Origin: Dimorphilus gyrociliatus
Lineage: Eukaryota; Annelida; Polychaeta; Dinophilidae
DNA: 64,000 bases
Direction: 5' to 3'
NCBI GenBank assembly: GCA_904063045.1
Contig: CAJFCJ010000021.1
Span: 682,001 to 746,000, forward strand
The notes under the pieces were generated by a model. The model searched no databases. It had not been told where the DNA came from and worked only from the letters and a program-made list of their open reading frames with translations. The position numbers and the translations under genes are program-made. Shown piece after piece: positions 11,029-23,739 of the stretch. Position 1 is the first letter of the stretch. Every line of letters starts with the position of its first letter.

Positions 11029-11425
11029 GGATGAAAAGGACTTATAATTTTAATAGCTTAACTTCCTAACTCGCTATTCAAGCTCTCCTTCAATAAATAT
11101 GTAAATACATATATGTATATAAAAGCTACATAGACATTGTCTCCTTAAACTTATGAAAGATTGATAAAAGGGAAAAAAAGGCTAAAACAGTAGACAATAT
11201 AGATTCAATACTTTTCTGTATTGTAAAATATTCAAACTAATAAACAAACACGTTAAAAATTACACTCTGAACACTTTTAGGTGAAGAACACAAGAGATTA
11301 TTTGAATATTAGCAATATTAATAATAATGTTAATCATAAAGAAAAAGGTTATAGTGATATGATAATAGTATTTTTTCTTTTCTTTTTTCCTTTCTTTTTC
11401 GTTATTTTCTTTGCTTTTTCCTTTC
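10415..11425. other. Convergent spacer between the two secreted-protein genes
   Basis: It holds two purine-only GA/GAAA microsatellite blocks (10776-10825 and 10977-11030) and AT-rich sequence with no credible open frame. The 3' UTRs of both paralogs must end in this 1-kb gap. The long purine tracts between convergent genes could slow transcription, but that is speculation. Confidence 0.5.
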
Positions 11426-12100
11426 TTAAATATTGTAATTATCGATAATCTGCGCCATTTCCTCAGTTTGTATTTGCAATAGACGTGCAACACCAAAGTT
11501 TAGATAGAAGAAATCGTAATCTGGACTATAACTATTAACATCCTTAATTATAGGATTAATGGTTAAAGTCGATTGATATGTAAACATATAATGAAAACGT
11601 TTGTTAATAAGATTTAAATTTTTCAGGGCATAAGTTTGAATAAAGCATAAGTAATTCTTGTAAAACTCTATATAATGATTACAATAGTAATGACATATGT
11701 TATTTTCACTCTTCTCGCAACTAAACAAAAAACCATCGGAGGTTATATTCACCATTTCTTCAATTATTCTCTTATAAATTATTAATTGATTTAATAATTT
11801 GTTTACATCTTCATCAGTACTATTTCCACCGTTGTATCTTATAGGTTTTGGTAGATGTATATCTAATAGAATTTCGTCGCTAAAATCTTTACAAGCGTCA
11901 TTTTTCGTTAATTTTTTCTCTTCTCCCATTTCGCAATTTACGTAAAAAGGCGTTAAAACACTTTTAGTTTCTTTCCATAAATTTAACGAAATCTTTTCGT
12001 AAGATTCAAATATTGTATTTAAATCATTTCTATTCCAATTCTTGCTTTCGATTGTAAGATTTTCAACAATTAACAAACTTATTACGATAAACTTTAACAT
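11426..12100 (-). CDS. Secreted cysteine protein, paralog B, 224 aa, single exon
   Basis: Unrecognised family. The ATG at 12100 opens a short signal peptide (MLKFIVISLLIVENLTIES). The frame is open further upstream to a TTG at 12139, but those residues are basic and unlike a signal, so I chose 12100. Cys are at 56, 70, 128, 136, 140 and 152. The last five match paralog A at the same numbers without a gap, and both proteins are exactly 224 aa. Shared stretches include the FxxxC context before Cys128, C-x7-C-x3-C at 128-140, and PxP then GG at 84-92. There are sequons at NLT, NST and NIT. It is more Lys/Asn/Ile-rich than A, following the local A+T bias, and identity to A is low outside the cysteine frame. 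This suggests an old duplication or fast evolution. The pair faces tail to tail. Confidence 0.85.
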   Translation of the reverse strand: MLKFIVISLLIVENLTIESKNWNRNDLNTIFESYEKISLNLWKETKSVLTPFYVNCEMGEEKKLTKNDACKDFSDEILLDIHLPKPIRYNGGNSTDEDVNKLLNQLIIYKRIIEEMVNITSDGFLFSCEKSENNICHYYCNHYIEFYKNYLCFIQTYALKNLNLINKRFHYMFTYQSTLTINPIIKDVNSYSPDYDFFYLNFGVARLLQIQTEEMAQIIDNYNI

Positions 12101-12175
12101 TCTTCTCTTTATTCTTTTTCTGCTTATTACCTTTAACAAACTCTTTCTTATGCTTCTACGAACGAATTTTCTCTG

Positions 12176-12183
12176 ATTTTATA
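12176..12183 (-). promoter_or_regulatory. TATA box of secreted-protein gene B
   Basis: TATAAAAT on the minus strand, 76 bp upstream of the ATG at 12100. The shared 10-mer CTTGTCAGCC lies further upstream, at 12351-12342 on the same strand. Assigned by position. Confidence 0.5.
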
Positions 12184-15100
12184 GGAATTTGAGGGAAGTA
12201 TTCTTGTTTTTCTTATTGATTTGATAAATAATCAATAGAACCCAAAACCTGGTAGCTGGTATCCTTCTGTCTTCATTTACAATTGAAACTGTTCATTTAA
12301 AAAACCAGATCGAAAGCAACCATTTCAAGACAGGGAATGATTGGCTGACAAGTGAAATAGAGGAGAGGAGAGAATGACACATCTCAGAACTTGAATATAA
12401 CTAAAAGAAACATAACTTTTTTTATTATTGAAATAATCATATGTAGTAGTTATATAACTATTATAAATTATTATAAGAATGTATTGATAAGTAAGTTATT
12501 TACTTATTAACCAATCATTTAATCAGTAAATGTTTTTTTTATCTAAATGAATATATTTGGACAAAGGAAAGACTTTTTTCTTTTATTTCTAGGAATAGAT
12601 TCGTCCAATTAGAAACTTTCCTTTGTTTTTTTTTACCAAGTAGTAAAGCTGTATATTATTATAAACATAAGTGTTAAATAACTGTACTAATATGTATTTT
12701 ATGTTCTCTCATTCTTTTTCTCTATCTATCTATCTTTTAATAAATTCTGGAATTTCGACTAGTCATCCAAAAGAGAGAGATAAAGGGATAATATATTTTC
12801 AATCAGATAAAATGATAAACAAAAAAACACTTAGAATATATCTAATATTTTAAATTTATTAATAATTTCTCCCTTCTCTTTCTGCATTTAACAATTTGAT
12901 AAGAGGGAAAAAGCAAACAGTTTGACTATCTCAATACTTTTTTCTTTTAAAAAACAAACAAATCTATGAAATTCATTAATAATTATCCATTTTTACGTTG
13001 CCATAACAAAATATATTAGCGTTTATTCAAGTGAATTTGTACTACTTCTAAATATTCTTTGCTCTATTAAATACTCTATTTTAAATCAATAAAAACAACT
13101 TTAATAAATAATAATAATCCTCTTTAAAAAATTAGTCAAGAATCACTGCGTAATTGTATTAGAATAGAATAGTTATTTACCTCTCTATTTAATAAATCCT
13201 TTATTCGAATCAATTGTCAATTTGAACATAACAAATATAATAAATTAGTTGGTTTCTAATTAAGGGGAAAGAATAACAAAATAGATCGTCTGCATATAGT
13301 CAGTGAATGGTAGTTGAAAGGAAAAACATAAAAATAAGGTATGTTCATACAATTCTACGTTTTCTCATTAGTTTATTCATTTTTGGAAAACCAAATTTAG
13401 AATAACCAGAAAGAAGTATATTTCATCATATACATTTATAAAACAGTATATATGTATATATATGTATATACTATACTGTACTTCTTAAAACGGAAAATGT
13501 TCAACAAACAAGTAGTCTTTATTGCGCAACATTAAACATCTGGTATGCGCAACAACAATGAGTTAATAACAAACGTCTTTTATTATACAAATCCACTAGT
13601 GTTAGTCTATAGGTTAAAGGTCTATAAAATAAATGATTAGTCTTTGAGGGGATCTTGCAGCGTAAAATATTGTTGAGGGGCTCCATATGGCATAAATGGT
13701 GCATCTAGTAACATTTTATTCCCTCAGTGAAAGAATGGATCATAGTCCTTTTTGTAAAGTTGTTAGTATTTTGTTATTTACCACTTGTAGGGGTAAAATT
13801 CATTATCATTCTTGACACAAGTCTATGGGGGATTTGCCTTAACTCACCACCAATAGAAAAAAGCTGTTGTCACTTCCATTAGATGGCACAACTAGTACCA
13901 CAAGCAGAATAAAGTGAAACTATGTAGTACAGTACGACTAATATAATGAAAATATACTAAAGGGAAGGAAGAAACGAAGAAATATTGGTATATATATATA
14001 TATATACAGTGTATATATAGAGAGAAAAGACTAAAACATTTGGAAGAACAGGATAAAGTATAAAAGTAAGGATAGCAAAAAAAGAGAATAGGGAAAAGAA
14101 GAATGAAAGAGGTGGAGAATTTCATCAAGCCCAACAAATAGTCAATTAGTTATTTAGACGGTTGAAAATCAGCAATAAGACCCTTTTCGATCAGAGTCGA
14201 GAAAATAAGCGGCTTTTCTAACCGACTCGAGATATATAATCGATTTCCGGACGTAAATATCGATCGATGAAACGGAAAGGATCCACTCATTTTTTAACAG
14301 ATGGAGCTATATGTATCGTGCTAACGTATCCTGTCAAATCCAATATATCTTCGTTTCTCTTATTCCTTTAATCTTATCTTACTACAAGTCACGGTTCGCC
14401 TTTACTTCCTACAATATTTTATCATTTAACAAGTGTTAATTTTTACAAATCAAATCCATAGATATGTTTTTATAGGTCGGTTGGTTAATCTAAGAGATTA
14501 TCTTTTATCAGCTCTATTACAAGCTAATATTGGCTGAAAATTCAATAATTAATCCTTTAATATACACCTTTTCATTCGAGTGTGGAAAGTGTAAAAATGG
14601 GTGCCTAATCATATCGAGTATTTAGAGAAAGCCTCTTATCTCACCAGTTAATTTGACAACACGATAAGCAGCTCTAGGTTAAATCAGTAAGTGTATATGA
14701 TCTATACATACAAATGGAGATATATTATTGCACATATCATTATGTGTACACACAGTACAAAACACATAAGTGAATGAATGTCTAAAATGTCTATCTGAAC
14801 AAGAAGAAAGCATTATATGTGAAGTAGTACTCGTGTAGTAAAATGACTTTGAATATAATATATATACTGTATGTATATATAAAATAATATATATATATAT
14901 ATACAGTATATAAATATAGAGAGAGTATATGCATATTTATAATTTATGTAATTTATCGCCTGCCCGCGTTTCGTCGATAAATCGACAATGATATACTAAC
15001 GTTCGGAAGTAATTATTTCTGTCTATTGAAACACATTTTTCGCATGTTTGTAATCTGGAATTGACTGGATTTTAACTAGGACAAGAAAAGGCTTAACATT

Positions 15101-16315
15101 TGGCAACATTTTCATATTTTAAAGAGCAGAGAAGAAGGAGAAAAAGAAAAACGTTATAGAAATCTTTAAGATTAAAAGGAGTAAATAACTTAGGAGAAAT
15201 CTTGCAAGAAATATTACCAAACCATAACCCTAATCGGAAAAATAGATGTCGCTTTAGTTTTATGTAGTTTTCCCTCATGTGCAGTTAATTTGATTTTATT
15301 ACTACGCTACTTGCATCGTCGTTTTGCAGTTAAATTTATATATTGATATACATGCTTCTTTCTATTTTACTAATAAATAACAGTGTAAAAAAAACTGCAG
15401 CAATACAGCAACACATATATACAATATTAATATTTACATATTACCAAGTATTCATAGATGGTAAACTTTGAAATACATATTGACTGTTTAATTGATTCGA
15501 TATAGGGAATTATATTTATACTGTTTAAACTTGAGGGTGTAATGTATATAGCTTCTTTTTTCTCTACTCTTTTTTCAATAGCTATTTACAATAAATAGAT
15601 CCAACTAGTACAATAACAATGGCAACTAATGAAATGAAGCGCTAATGCACACGACAATGAAAAGTAAATGATATAATTCTTTGTTAAAAGTCCTAAAGTT
15701 TCATTTCAAACAGATAAACCTCTCTTTCTCTCTTTCTTTCTTTCTTTCAATTTAACATCAACGGCTAAAATAGCACCAATATCAATAGAAACTAGAAGAA
15801 CAGCCCTAGTTTTTTTCCTAACCAAAAACATGTGTCAACAAAACTCTAACTAGATTCGTTTCTAAAAAATTTGTAACTAACCTATTAAATGAGAGAGAAA
15901 GGAATGATTTGAGAAAGATAGAGAGAGAGAGAGAGAGGGAAGAAAAGAAAAAACAAAATATGTTACACTATAAATGATTTAAATAACATTTTTTGTACAT
16001 TTATTTAATAAAAATAAATAGATAAATATGACTTTTAGTTTAAAAGATCTAGAAAACATTCCATCAGTTAAAGTATGTACTATTAAATGTTCTGTAATTT
16101 ATTTATAAACAATATATTATATACAATATACAATATGTTTATAAACTATTAATACAGTATATTGTACAAGTACAAGTATATAATTTGCAGTATAACAAAT
16201 ATAAATATACATCCTACATTTAAAAAGATTTATATCTATATTTCATAAATCTGTATAAAAACCTTAAAAATTTATAAAAAATATGGCTTTGTTTATAAGT
16301 ATCATATAAATGAAC
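12184..16315. other. Gene desert, part 1
   Basis: No supported gene. It contains hairpin-forming TATACAGTATA/TATACTGTATA tracts at 13441-13487 and 14855-14925, a GA tract at 15919-15940, a small AGATGGCA motif at 13881-13888 and otherwise AT-rich unique sequence. Short open frames here start at non-ATG codons or are low-complexity. Confidence 0.5.
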
Positions 16316-16317
16316 AT

Positions 16318-16394
16318 GTGTGTGTATATATATATATATATACACACCTACACACACACACACACACACAGACTCTCTCTCTCTCTCTCTCTCG
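16318..16394 (+). repeat. Compound (TG)n(TA)n(CA)n(CT)n microsatellite
   Basis: GT repeats pass into TA repeats, then CA repeats and finally about 11 CT units. The GTGTGTATATA...TATATACACAC part (about 16318-16346) is a perfect inverted repeat that can form a long hairpin or cruciform. Confidence 0.9.
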
Positions 16395-16499
16395 CCATAG
16401 TATATGCTTTATACTTTATTCTTAACTGTATGTTTTCTTTTTTTTTTATCCTTAAAAACCCATTAAGAACTACTATTTTGATTAAATAAAAGAATAAAA

Positions 16500-17110
16500 G
16501 AGGCGAGTAAAGAGAAGAGGAAATCCCTACTGCAATTCGTGCTGTGTCGAGAAATCTGCCGGTGTTACGGATATAAAATCAAATAGGAGCAGATGTTGCC
16601 ACTTTTCTAACGGAGTAAACAATTAGCAATACATACATAAAGTGGTGATCGGGTTAAATTCGTAAAATTAATAATTTTTCAATTAATATCTAAAAGTCTT
16701 CCACCTTCGTAGATATTTAGAATTGAAGATAAAGTAAATATAAAAAAATCATAGTTTCTTTCTCCTTAATTGAAAATCAACAAAACAGAATAAAAAAAGA
16801 AAAGCTTTTATAAACGATAATTTATATTGCAACTCCTAAACGGTCAAGATAGGCTTTAGAGTAATGGGAAAATCTCTTATAGAATCTTCGTTAATTATCT
16901 CTTTCTTTTAGAAACGGTTTTAATCGAAAACAGATGTCGTTAGTATCTTTGCATAGAAAAGGGGGCGGTTTCTGGTAAACAATTAGCAGCGTGAACACGT
17001 AATCCGGCCAGCAATAACTGACAGCGTTTCCGAATTAAACGCCGTTGGAAAAAGAAAATACGGTCCGACAATCCTAAGAGGCGCGTAAGAGCGTCACCTA
17101 GCAAGATAAA
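16500..17110. other. Motif-rich, higher-GC patch (candidate regulatory element)
   Basis: A local rise in G+C against an AT-rich background, clearest at 16960-17110, with runs of CG-containing words (ACGCCG, GGCGCG, AGCGTC). It holds one TACTGCAA motif at 16528. No frame is open far enough to suggest an exon and no acceptor/donor pair brackets it. It resembles a conserved noncoding element, which only cross-species alignment could show. Confidence 0.35.
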
Positions 17111-17439
17111 TTACTTTACAGTTGCCCCTTTGCCTATAGTTTTCTTCCCTGTTGATTGTTTTCCTACAGCAACACTACTACATAAAACAAGTTGAAGATA
17201 AGATAAGGAAGCGAAATCTTTAGTTTTCTGCCTAGGGAAAAGAAAACCATCTTTTATTAAGTTGAGAGAAAAGAGAGAGAACGATAAGGAGATTACATAA
17301 TATAGAAATGTACAGTATTTACATTTTTATATGTATATATAAAGAAAGTGCTTGTAGTTCTTTCTATAAGTGTTAAATAGAATATAAAGGGAAAAGCTTT
17401 AAAAAAGGAAAGAAATGAAAAAAACTCCATCAAGCGCAA

Positions 17440-17860
17440 GAAAAAACCGCGTAATCTATTCCGAGGGAAAATAGCACCGCAAAATGTGACTGGAATACTG
17501 CAATCACGCCGAAAGTATTTATTGCTTTCGCACACAAACCGCTTTCCTCAAGACCGTACACATACACTCCGTTAAGTTTTAAAGCCAGTGTGGACTATCA
17601 AACAAAGTATTTTTACGGTCGCTTAGACGTCTATCTATCAAACACCGTAGTCGCCAGACTAGCATATAATCTCTCTTTGCAGTAGAGATGCTTAATCCAC
17701 TCTGCTCTGAACTAGCCTTGTAGTAGCATTGACTCTTTTTTGCAGTGCTATTGCTAGATAAACCAACCATACTTTAATTCTGCGCTTGGCGTGTAGACAA
17801 CTCGCTACATACCCTATCACGACAGGTGCGTATTACAGCCGCCAGATGTCGTTGTTGTCT
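17440..17860. other. Second higher-GC patch with TACTGCAA/TTGCAGTA motifs
   Basis: It contains TACTGCAA at 17496-17503, TTGCAGTA at 17677-17684 and CGCCAGATG near 17841, a relative of the AGATGGCG motif family. The minus-strand open frame 17579-17770 is short and has no recognisable domain. Probably noncoding regulatory DNA. Confidence 0.35.
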
Positions 17861-18401
17861 TCTTTTTGCTCTTGTCTCATCTTATTTAGAATGTTATTTA
17901 GTATACTTATAAACTTCATTATTGTATTAAGCGTAAAAATACGTATAAAATATGTATCTTTATGGTAAAATTATAGTTTGTTCCATGTTATTTATTAGTG
18001 TGAAAGTTTATTCAGTAAAGTAGAAAGAGTAGAGTGGTAGGGGATTGTCTATTAAAAATCTTCTCCTTGTTTCTTGACCCTTTTAAACATAGGGGTCTAA
18101 GGGGTTAGCTCTATCGATTGATAATCCTCTCTATACTTTTTCGTTGCGACCTAATTAACGCCTAATTAACGACGTTTTTTTTTATCGTAAGCTAAAGCGT
18201 AAATAATAAATGACTCTCTTCTCCGTTAATCTCACTCGATAGTCAGGTGAGAGCAAATAAGTCGATTTGTATACGCATTTATTAAACGTTATCAGTTAGT
18301 AGCGACATGTTGGCTCTTTATAACATAATTTATTCAATTATTCGATTATTGTAGCGAGCAAAAAGTCATCAAACACATGTAGATATATATTTATATGTAA
18401 T

Positions 18402-18425
18402 GTATATATATATATATATATATAT
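18402..18425. repeat. (TA)n microsatellite
   Basis: About 12 TA units. It is typical of the several dozen TA tracts in this window. Confidence 0.9.
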
Positions 18426-18545
18426 CAAAATCTATACACTATATACTATACAGTAGTAATAATGCTAAATAGATATGCATATAAATGCGCAATATTATTT
18501 ATACTTTATATATTTATATATGAAATCATAGAAATCATACGCCGC

Positions 18546-18561
18546 AACGCCAGATGGCGTT
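18546..18561. promoter_or_regulatory. AACGCC-AGAT-GGCGTT inverted site (CTCF/YY1-like)
   Basis: Perfect 6-bp arms AACGCC/GGCGTT surround AGAT. The 14-mer ACGCCAGATGGCGT fits the CTCF core CCASYAGRKGGCRS at most positions. It is one of eight AGATGGCG sites in the window, and the one with the best dyad. Confidence 0.45.
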
Positions 18562-19014
18562 GAGTAGATTTTTTTTATCACAGCAGACAAAAATCTTCTC
18601 CCCTTCTATTTTTACGATTTTTTACTAATTTTGTAGAAAAGAGCGTCAGATCAATATCAAATCCGGTCGAGCAGAAAGAATAGTCGACGCAGGCGTCTCC
18701 TTTTCTTTACCCTTTCCCTCTATGCTTTTCCCTTTTAACACTAACAGACGATGCTAAGTTTCCGCCCTTATATTACGCTTATATAATTGTATGTGATTTC
18801 TCATTTTGCGTATGCAATCCTAAACACCTGTAATAAAGAGTAAAGAGAGTCAACTTTTGACGTTATAGACGCTTTTTATGGCATTTTATGGTTACGCAAT
18901 CGATCGCTATTCTAGTCACGTATTAGAACGGAAAATATTATTCGGAAAAAAAAATTGGACGGTATCAATCGGCTAATGCGACACGGTCGATTATTTTCAT
19001 ATTTTTGCCAGTCT

Positions 19015-19022
19015 AGATGGCG
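19015..19022 (+). promoter_or_regulatory. AGATGGCG motif copy
   Basis: Part of CTAGATGGCGCC, about 460 bp from the site at 18546. A further AGATGGCA variant is at 19471-19478, so three related sites fall within 1 kb. Confidence 0.4.
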
Positions 19023-19658
19023 CCAAGGCATTATGGGGGTTAATTTGACAGATCTGTTTTGAGAGTTTCACGATATAGCGCTTTCTCCCAACTGTCAATC
19101 TGTGGAAAATTGGGAAATAGTATTCGGATTATAAACAACAATTGTATAAAGCTTATAACTTTACTGATAAAATTTACAACTTATCCTGCCCCCTTCCCTT
19201 TCCCCACCCCGCCAAACGTTCGCCTTCCGCCCTTTCATTTTGTTTTCATTGCTTTTCCTATGAATTTATAACTATTTAGCTTTTTACAAGTATATATATA
19301 TATATATTACATAATCTTAGTTAGTGGTTAAATTGCAATATTTAAGTAGGCCTAATCACCTTGGGATAACGATCGAGGTTAGGGATAAATCTTCAGTAAA
19401 AGAGAGCCCAAGGACCTTCCCGTTGACTTTATTAATATATAGACAATTTAGTCAATTTTGCGTTACAAATAGATGGCAGTAGTGTTAAATCCATAAGCAT
19501 AATATTAATAATGATAAATATAGTACAAAAGCAGTTTTATTATTATTATTATCATTATTAATTTTTATTTTTTTTAAAAGTCTCTCTTCTTTCAATCAAT
19601 CCATTTCCTTCTTTCTTTCTGTCTTTCTATCATTGCTGTTTAGTTTGGTTAGATGTTG

Positions 19659-19688
19659 CTTCTTCTTCTTCTTCTTCTTCTTCTTCTT
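19659..19688 (+). repeat. (CTT)n microsatellite
   Basis: Ten CTT units in noncoding sequence. Confidence 0.9.
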
Positions 19689-20599
19689 GAAAATAGAAAA
19701 CAAAAAAAAAACACTTTTTATTATAAGATTGATTGTCAACTTGAAACCAAAACAAGATAGAAAAAATATAAATTAATTCTTTGCATAGAACAACAGAACA
19801 ACATAAAACAAGAAGAACAGGAGAGAAAACAATTATATAATTATCAATTAATTTATTACTTTAAATAAGGGAATCTTGTCAAAATCTGTAATCATCGTTG
19901 TAGCGTTAAGAGCGATAAGACAATAAAGCTGTTAACGGAAGTAATCGACCTCGACAACATTCTAATCTCACAGCGGTTTTACAAGCTGTCTTTGTACATT
20001 ATATCCTTACGCTTAATTTACAATCATAAATATAAATTCTTCTATTTTTTTTACAATTAGAGAAATGGTGTTTAAATATGAAATATACGTTTTTGTTAGA
20101 AAACAGTAGTAATCATAGTAAAGACCATAATAATAACAACAGCAATACACTTAAATGTATTTATTTATGATTATATACAATATATATATAACGCTATTGG
20201 CTCATTAAGCTCGACTTTTCTTTATTCCTTTTTGATCTATTACGTAAAAATAATCTTTAAGATGTATTGATTGACAAACTTTTGTATGTAGAGACTAAAT
20301 ATATACAAGTACACCGTATATAGGTATAGTCTACATTTATATAAGACTAGCTAAACCTATAAACAGATCTTTATATCTGTGTATATCTCCTCGCCTATCT
20401 ATGTATACATGTATGTACAAGTATATAGAATCTATCCTTAAATTCCTATTTAATATATAGTACGAAATATATACTCATCATATTCATCCGTCAATAATCC
20501 TCCTAATAAATTTTATACTTTTTGTATAAAGTAAAAGATCAAGTTGATAAAAAAGAAAAAGTAAAAGTCAGATGTTATACGCTTTGGCAATATATATCT

Positions 20600-20685
20600 A
20601 TAGCTGTAAGCGCTCATGGGACTTCGCAAGCTGTCTCAGTAAATTTCTCCCCTAATTACCGAAGCTAATAAATTAATTAGGGGGA
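20600..20685 (+). repeat. Repeat family E, copy 1
   Basis: The core TCGCAAGCTGTCTCA at 20624-20638 is followed 22 bp later by GAAGCTAATAAATTAATTA at 20661-20679. Copy 2 (22119 onward) has the same two blocks at similar spacing with two mismatches in the first. No coding capacity. Probably an ancient mobile-element remnant or a duplicated regulatory unit. Confidence 0.5.
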
Positions 20686-22049
20686 CGACTTCAGTAGTTT
20701 TTGTTTTCTTTTATTCTTTTTCGTTTCTGATTTAAACAAACAAACAAATAAATAAATAAACAAATCAACAGCAACAGAATCAAAATCAAAATAATATAGA
20801 CAGATATCGGCATAAAGAATCAGAATAAAAAGTCTCTATCGACCTTACAAATAATAATAATTGTAGTAATGATAATAGCAATTACGATAGTCTTTTTTCT
20901 ACTAATTAGGAAAGAAAAGAAAACGTGTTAATGAATTAATTAAGTGGGCGTTGATGAACCATAGAGAAAGCGGCATATGTGTATTATTAACCATTTTTTC
21001 TTCGTTTATAATTATAATTATTTCCCTTATTTTGAAAGCCTATATACAATCTTAAAAAGTTTGTTAAGCTGCTTATTAAGTGTATAAAGTATATAGTGTT
21101 TATATATATATATAATATATATATATAAATAGTATATATAGATTTTAAACGATGGACACAGTATGACCTTTAGAGTTAAGTACCTGATGATATCGTTTAA
21201 AATTCATTTATCGTGTATTATTTCTGATTAGGAGGTGAAGCAAAATAAAAAGTGTGAATGGGAAATGTTTATGGTCAATGAAAGACAAAGATAAGTATAG
21301 ATAAAGATTTATAGTGAGGAAGGACGAAGGGGAAGAGGGAGGATGAAGGGGGAATTAGAGAAAAGAAAAAAAAATCATGTATTCGTCGAGAGAGGCGAGA
21401 GAAGGAAACTGATTAGATAGACTTTTGGATATGGAGTATATCTATATATTATATACATGTCTATATATACCGTATATACTGTGTATATAAACAATTAAGA
21501 AAGATTTTCCATAGACTATATGTGCATTAAAAAAATGAAGTTGTATCGTTTTTCCTTCCGTTTCCAGCTAATTACATCATATGTAGTCCTTGGTAAAGAT
21601 GTAGTTTTCCCTTTGGGTAAAGTATTGAAAATTATTTAAATTTCTACTCTACAACAAAACTATTATAAAGTCTTAATAAATATAATAGATTAATAATAAA
21701 CTAATAATTTGAATAGGTTGAGAAAGAAAAGGCGAGAAGAGGAAAGAGAACAAAGAGAACTAGAAGATAAAATATAAGAAAAAAAAAGAGGGTCAAGAAC
21801 AAATCCTCTGCGAATTACTCGACTGTTAAATGTTATTTTATCGACTAAACGATTCTCTCATTTCTCCTCTTAAATAGACAAGTAAGTCAATTTTTTACTT
21901 ACCACCCTATTTATTCTTTATATTCAACTTTTTCTATATATAACAATGTTAATAAGAACCGGTAGCGATAGGAGCTCGTGTGGTTAAATGGTTTCCGAAC
22001 GTAGAAAGCGAAATAAAATGATATCTTAACTTATTTCCTAAGAGAATCA
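20686..22049. other. Gene desert between repeat-family copies 1 and 2
   Basis: AT-rich unique sequence with (CAAA)/(AAAT) runs near 20736, TA tracts near 21105-21130 and 21440-21490, and purine-rich stretches near 21320-21370 and 21720-21790. No exon-like frame seen. Confidence 0.5.
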
Positions 22050-22180
22050 GTTCAAATAGTGGCCTCATTCGCTGAACCCTGAAAATTGTAAATCCCTTAT
22101 GCTAAAGCACTCTGTGTTTCACAAGCTGCCTCATCCACTTACTTTCGGATAAAAGCTCTAAATAAATTAATTATATCCAA
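22050..22180 (+). repeat. Repeat family E, copy 2
   Basis: The most complete copy. Blocks in order: CTGAACCCTGAAAATTGTAAA, TCCCTTA, GTGTTTCACAAGCTGCCTCA, CCACTTACTTTCGG and TAAATAAATTAATTA. Copy 4 keeps nearly all of these in the same order. Confidence 0.55.
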
Positions 22181-22439
22181 ATGTCATAAGCCTCCCAGAA
22201 CTGTCAGTTCCTTAGAACTTAACATCCACAGTATATTTCCTTACTATCATTTATTGTACTTATTTAAGCTTCTTCTTCTCACTCTTCTTCCTTTATTCCC
22301 TTTCTTAAACGATAATTTAAGATTTAGAGATATGCGATACGGGACGAGGATGAAGGGGATCTTATAAATTAGAATCGAGTAATTAAAGCCGTGAAAAAAA
22401 AAGAGAAAAGAATTGTATGAATAAGAATAAAATCATGTG

Positions 22440-22530
22440 AAAATCTGTCGGTTTGTTCCATTATTAAGTTATTTCAGCCACTTATTTCCCTTAAAACCGG
22501 ATGTAAGTAAATTAATTATGCCGAAAAGTT
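22440..22530 (+). repeat. Repeat family E, copy 3
   Basis: A partial copy: TTGTTCCA, a block CAGCCACTTATTTCCC and the terminal GTAAATTAATTATG. It is more diverged than the others. Confidence 0.4.
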
Positions 22531-23739
22531 GTTAACCTTCGATATAATGTAAATTCTTTAGGATTTTTCCCCAAAGGCTTACCTTAAAAACTCCCAATGC
22601 AATTTTACACAAATTTTCAGTACTCTTCCTAAAGGAGATAATCGAGTTGTTATTAAATGTATATAAAAAAAACTCTTGGCGTTTTTTTTTAGTGTTAAAT
22701 TACATTGAGATTAGTATTTAGATATTCTATTTTTGTTTTTTTAAAAAAACAACACGTTATAAACATCTCTACTTTGTAATTGGTTTTCTATAGATAGTTA
22801 TATAAGTCTATATACAGTATATATATATTTACAGTATAGAAATATACCTACTAGTATCCCTTATGAAATTGCAATGTAATATATTATTAACGAAATCGTT
22901 CAATTTTCTTTTTATGTTAATTAGAGAAATTATCTTTCATTTTAATTGGTAAGGATTAATTTACTTCTTATCGAAAACAAAAAGATTATTTAAATCATCA
23001 ATTGTTGCATTATTGATTTTATTTTCTTTTCTGTTTCTTTTTTGCTTTTTAAAGACGTAGTATATCTATTAAAATCTCTTCAACCGAGAGTAATCCCTCT
23101 AATCTCGTGCTTCTAATTACTCTATAATTCCTTCTTTTTTTTATTAATTAGCACCATCTTATACAACTCTTACTTTTATAACTAAGTATGTTATAATACG
23201 TATAATAGAATGAGAAAGAGAGAAAGAGAGAGGAAGAGTTGTAGGTGTTCCTAGAAAGTAAATTGTATGCTACAATTAAATCATTTCATTTTAAAAACTA
23301 GGAAATAGAATACTAAATCAAGTAGACTGTTATTATTATATCAATTAATTCTTCAGTAGGCAATCGTTCTGTTCTTTAATATTCTTTTCAATTAATTAAT
23401 TCATTTGTTGCCAAAATAATCACTGTAAAGTTAAATTATACAGTTGTTATCTTTTCTTCTTTACTTGTCTTTTCAATCTTCTCTCTCTCTCTCTCCAGTT
23501 TCTTCTACTGTATATGATATCATGTCTATAATCTAGTTCAAATAATATATCGTTAAAAGTCTTGTCATTAAACAATCTCTCTTTACGGACATACACATAC
23601 ATATATATTACTAGTATACTCTAATATAAATAATATTGATAATGATTATAATGAATAGGAAAGAAATTAAGGTTAAGTGTTTATTTCTTTTTGTGTCTCT
23701 TTCTTATATAATAAAAAACAGTCAAGTAATCATTAATAA

